A stretch of DNA of 64,000 nt from positions 21,920,001 through 21,984,000 of the forward strand of contig JAKSXM010000147.1 of the NCBI GenBank assembly GCA_022575985.1. The letters run 5' to 3'. Below the pieces are notes generated by a model. The model was not told the origin of the DNA, did no database searches, and was given only the letters and a program-made list of their open reading frames with translations. Origin of the DNA: Anagrus nilaparvatae (Eukaryota; Arthropoda; Insecta; Hymenoptera; Mymaridae). A program made the position numbers and the translations under genes. Positions 60,358-64,000 of the stretch are shown piece by piece. The number at the start of each line of letters is the position of its first letter. Positions within the stretch are counted from its first letter, which is position 1.

Positions 60358-61296
60358 ACGATTGCAAATGACTTGAAACGTAAAGAAAATTAAAAAAAAA
60401 TTTTTTCCCGCTTATTAGGGATATGCGTATAGTATTTCGGTATACGGCCAGGCTGCTTTGCTTGAATATTATATTTTCCAACTTATTTTATGCAAAATTT
60501 ATTGTTTTAATTTTATTGATTTCTTGATTAATAAATTAAAATTAATTTTTTTATACTAATTAAAATTCTAATTAGTTTAATTATTAAAAAATAATCATTC
60601 AAAATTACCGAAATTTTATCTCAAGTCTATGTACATTTACTTATTACCTAAGTAACAGGACTATTTGTGTTACCTAACTAATATGGACTAATGTTTAAAT
60701 CTCACTATTAAGTTTTTTGTCGGAAATTTGACAAGTAAGACAAAGTTTAAAAATGAAAAAAATATTAAAATTTAACTTTTCTTTAACTGTTAACTTTTCT
60801 AACATGGTTTTTTTACAATTTATTTGTTCCATATATATGTTTGGAAAATTTAGTTTTATCTAAAAATCAATATTGAATTTTTTTAAAACATGACTGTTTC
60901 ATCTTAATATACCTACATCCCCCCTTCCATTCCCTCTTTGGATAACATAAAAGCAGTAACAAACTAGAAGTTTATATAACTAAAAAAAGAAAGAAATAGG
61001 CAATTAGGTATAACAGCAGGTAATCCAAATATTTTCTCACAAAAACTCTTTAAAAAAAAGGGGGGGGGGTAAAAATTTAAGCTTTTCTACGGTATTTTTT
61101 ATCTGATTTAATTGATTGCTTGAATATTCAAGCAAAGCAGTCTGGCCGTGTAAGATGAGATTTAAGAAATTTTTTGAAAAAAGAAGAGAATTTTTTTTTA
61201 ATTTTCTTTACGTTTCAAGTCATTTGCAATCGTTTTCGAAGAAAAAAAAATCCGCTAGCCACTAGCGGAATTTTTTTTCAGTGAGGACACACTCTA
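60358..61296. mobile_element. inverted-repeat element, about 0.9 kb
   Basis: An exact 33-base pair (60358-60390 with 61201-61233, starting ACGATTGCAAATGACTTGAA) and a second pair (60444-60469 with 61124-61149, GGCCAGGCTGCTTTGCTTGA with two differences) are concentric around about 60796. The right flank ends in a short hairpin (CCGCTAG-CCA-CTAGCGG, 61252-61268) and GACACACTC followed by TA, which resembles the terminus of the 11303-11787 element; no matching left terminus was found. The interior has a run of nine or ten G at about 61061-61070. Confidence 0.6.
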
Positions 61297-62334
61297 TAAA
61301 GACCTTAAATCAATAAAAATATTTAATAAAAATATATACCAAAATCATTCCTTGTAATATAATATTTATAGTTTTAATTTTTTTAATAGACATCAAAAAT
61401 ATCGGTTCTTTCACAGCATCTTAATAAAGTCTCATACAAATTCCGGTGTTTGATTTTAGCAAAGAAATTCAGCCATAATGCAAAACCGAAAATAAACCGA
61501 AAAAAATGGATTTCGATGATTTCAGTTCCTTTTAAAATCTTTCATTTGACGTAAAAAAAAACAGAATTTCGTACAATTGCTTTGTACAAGCAAAGAAAGT
61601 CTGCAAGTACTAAACTTTTATGACCTCATACGCTCATGGGCCCTGTCATGGGCTGTTGGTCAACTTTTATTTGCTACCTTTTTCTCGCTATTTTCTTGCT
61701 TCGCTGCTTACGAATATATTATCAAAAAAAAATATTTCAAACCGAATTCAGCAGGACAAAAAGGGAAATAATCTAAGGGCAAAGTGTGTTTTAATTATAT
61801 CGAATATAATATCGTAGTAATCACTTGAAACGAGGTTCTTCGTATAATTATTATCGAACTTCACTTACAAGTTCGTTTAATCATAAAATTATGTTATAAT
61901 TCGATCAAGAAATATAATGCTTTTGAAATTTCTTTTGGCTTAATTGAAATATAAAGGTACAATATAATTTTAGATTTCTCGCTTATTTTATTCATTTAAT
62001 GTAAATATCTGCATCGTTAGATGAAAAATTTTCTCGATATTTTTTGATGGCCTAATTCCCTATAGAAATATTGGGAAAACTAATAATTAATATAATTATT
62101 TAATATTCTTGAATAGAAGTGTATACTCATTATTGAAAAAAAAGAGAAGCAAGTATAAAATACCGCTACTTATGATTACAGGATACCTCGTTCCAAATAG
62201 TATACTGCTCGTGGATTTAACCTCACATCTTTTAACTTAAAATTGCATTATGCAGTATATAATTTGTTATAATTTGAAAAAATAAATAATAATTTTTAAC
62301 TTCTTTGTAATACAAATTGATAGTAAGTAATTAC
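61297..62334. other. non-coding DNA, nothing recognised
   Basis: The overlapping frames at 61577-61817 have no motif and no splice context. The rest is A/T-rich. Confidence 0.45.
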
Positions 62335-62599
62335 ACTGAAACCTCGATTATCCGGATTAGCTGAGACGGACCGCTAAATCTGGAAATCTTAAAATCCGGT
62401 TAAATAGATAAATAAAGTTAAAAAAATTTGTGAAGATTATTAAAAGCTTATTGAGATGGTTTTTAAAAACAAACTTAAACACGGTTTAATAAATTAATTT
62501 TTAGGCGACTCTTAGAATAATTAAAAAAAAAATTTAAATGTATATTCTTTTTGAACTAGAATCCGTATAATCGATGTTCGGATAATCGAAATTCTACTG
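62335..62599. mobile_element. pogo/Tigger-like MITE, about 265 bp
   Basis: The left end CACTGAAACCTCGATTATCC (followed by GGATTAGC) and the complement of the right end (CAGTAGAATTTCGATTATCC, followed by GAAC) match over the CGATTATCCG core. CAGT..AACCTCGATTATCCG ends are characteristic of pogo-like elements, which duplicate TA; TA precedes the left end. The interior is A/T-rich and non-coding. Confidence 0.6.
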
Positions 62600-64000
62600 T
62601 TTCAATATAAATTTTCAGAAAAGTATACGTTTTACTATAACTAATATGAGAAATTCATGAAAATTATTCTTTATAAATAAATTATAAACTTGTAAATATA
62701 TAATTAAAAATAACTAATGTAAACAAAAGTTTATTGTTTAAATTCAAAGATTATAATAGATTTATAGTTTACCCGGTAAAAGCGTAGTCAGTAGTGTAAT
62801 TATAAGCTAAATTAGCCTTTTGTTATAACCGAAGATACTTAGACGCTTGAAACATAGAAAATTGATCTAATTTTTAAATATATTTTATTAACGCCATGAA
62901 ATGTTTATTGTTCCAAAATGGTGAATCATATAATTTCGTTTCTTATTATCTTTAATTTTCAGAAGGTATACAGTTCCGCATTTTTTTTTTATGGCAATTT
63001 GCCGAATTTCCCGTAAAAATACACGAATTCTTCGAAGTTATTCATGTTTTAGGCGCGACATAATATAACCGGAGATTGCTTTCTCTTGTTATTCTTCATG
63101 TTTATGATGATTTTCAATTTATTTTTTATTTTTTATTTTTTATTATCTTCGTTTTTTTTTTTTTTTTATTTTAGTTTAAATCTCGTTATTTCTTGTAAAT
63201 AACATTGCTTGATACTTGATATATTTCTGCTTTTTTTACCAAGAACTTCGTGCGTGATTTTTTTTTTTTTGAAGATTTTGAGGTACTTATATAATATAGG
63301 TATAATAAATAAGCGTTTTTATGCATCATAAAATTATAGGCTGATAATTTTTAGGTATTTCATAATGATTACAATGATTATTTTTTTCTTTTTATATTAT
63401 TAACTTAAGTGTAGGGTATGTAAAAAGATAAAATTAAAGGGAATATATTTTTTCTTGAATTTATTATACATAATATATAAGGCTTACATCAATTACTTTC
63501 CAAAATCATTTAAAAATATTTCTAAGACTCTGCAAATATTAAATCTTTTTTTAATCATTTTATATACTTTGATAGGTCCCCATAACTTGTTTTTGTCAAG
63601 ACTTTCATATTTCGCATTTGAAATACGCTGTAAACTTAAAATCTATAAAATCTGTGATCTTGGAAGAACACTATTAAAAAAATACCATTTTTGTCTATCG
63701 CGAACAACTTTAAAGACCTATACTATTTTGTAGAACCCAGTCCATTTAAAACGTACAGTTATAATTCTTTAAAAATCCCGGAAACTCAATACAGCCAGGC
63801 AAAGTTGGTCAAAAAATGTAAATGTTTATTTATTAATATAGCATAATTATATTTTAAAAGTACCATTACAATCAGATTACAATTCATTTGTGTTAACACA
63901 AATGAATTTCCAGAATTAAAATATAGCCCAACTGTAAGATGAAATTTAATTTTTAATATAAAACATGTTTATAGGAAGATACTTTACTCCAGTCAAATCA
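62600..64000. other. A+T-rich DNA to the window end, no gene supported
   Basis: The 92-codon frame at 63455-63733 is the longest here and has mixed composition (for example CDLGRTLLKKYHFCLSR), but it has no recognisable domain and no splice or promoter context, so it is not called. No paired repeat ends were found. Confidence 0.45.

Noticed and set aside
61252..61268. Hairpin followed by a T run, like a bacterial terminator
   Set aside because: The window is eukaryotic and the hairpin is near the end of an inverted-repeat element; no gene precedes it.

Overview
The window is a very A+T-rich stretch of a nuclear animal genome, most likely an insect. The reasons are GT-AG introns, a jing/AEBP2-type Polycomb gene with long introns, AATAAA signals, a jockey-like LINE remnant and many short palindromic DNA transposons. 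There are no operons, Shine-Dalgarno sites, tRNAs, rRNAs or CRISPR arrays that I could see. The order is not resolved from sequence alone.

Gene content is sparse. One gene is well supported: positions 41037-50062 (+) hold at least eight coding exons of the jing/AEBP2 orthologue, an accessory factor of Polycomb Repressive Complex 2 with three C2H2 zinc fingers and a conserved C-terminal region. Its 5' coding exon is not certain; a 38-base exon at 36001-36038 fits the required phase. A second, small gene at 26205-26733 (+) has three exons and encodes an unrecognised 132-residue protein with 17 cysteines and no signal peptide. Weaker candidates are a minus-strand gene at about 38792-39455 with a G+C-rich candidate promoter just upstream, an exon-like frame at 35429-35761 (-), and a promoter/5' exon-like segment at 23830-24086 (+).

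The rest is dominated by mobile elements, mostly foldback (palindromic) non-autonomous DNA transposons. Going left to right: a 0.9 kb palindrome (4130-5052); a family with 24-bp internal tandem units (5060-5600, with relatives at 37424-37590, 44396-46947 and 58640-58950); a TA-flanked foldback at 7652-9337 with a TTAA-flanked palindrome inserted in its left arm (7864-8842); a diverged sibling (11303-11787); a Harbinger-like inverted-terminal-repeat pair enclosing a dead LINE reverse transcriptase (12517-14315); a small G+C-rich Harbinger-like MITE (15467-15789); further foldbacks (17600-18104, 33998-34311); a tandemly duplicated block ending in a Helitron-like hairpin/CTAG (19140-20624); a nest of inverted repeats inside the large jing intron (43975-48185); and a 3' cluster of palindromes (53325-61296) including a second TTAA insertion into a foldback arm (56644-57371 within 56498-58516).

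The most informative observation is that two foldback elements preserve their own empty site: the uninterrupted opposite arm shows exactly what sequence stood at each TTAA before insertion. The jing intron is also notable, because its pre-mRNA would contain several long self-complementary hairpins just upstream of an apparent alternative first exon (48865-49005) that would yield a zinc-finger-less isoform.
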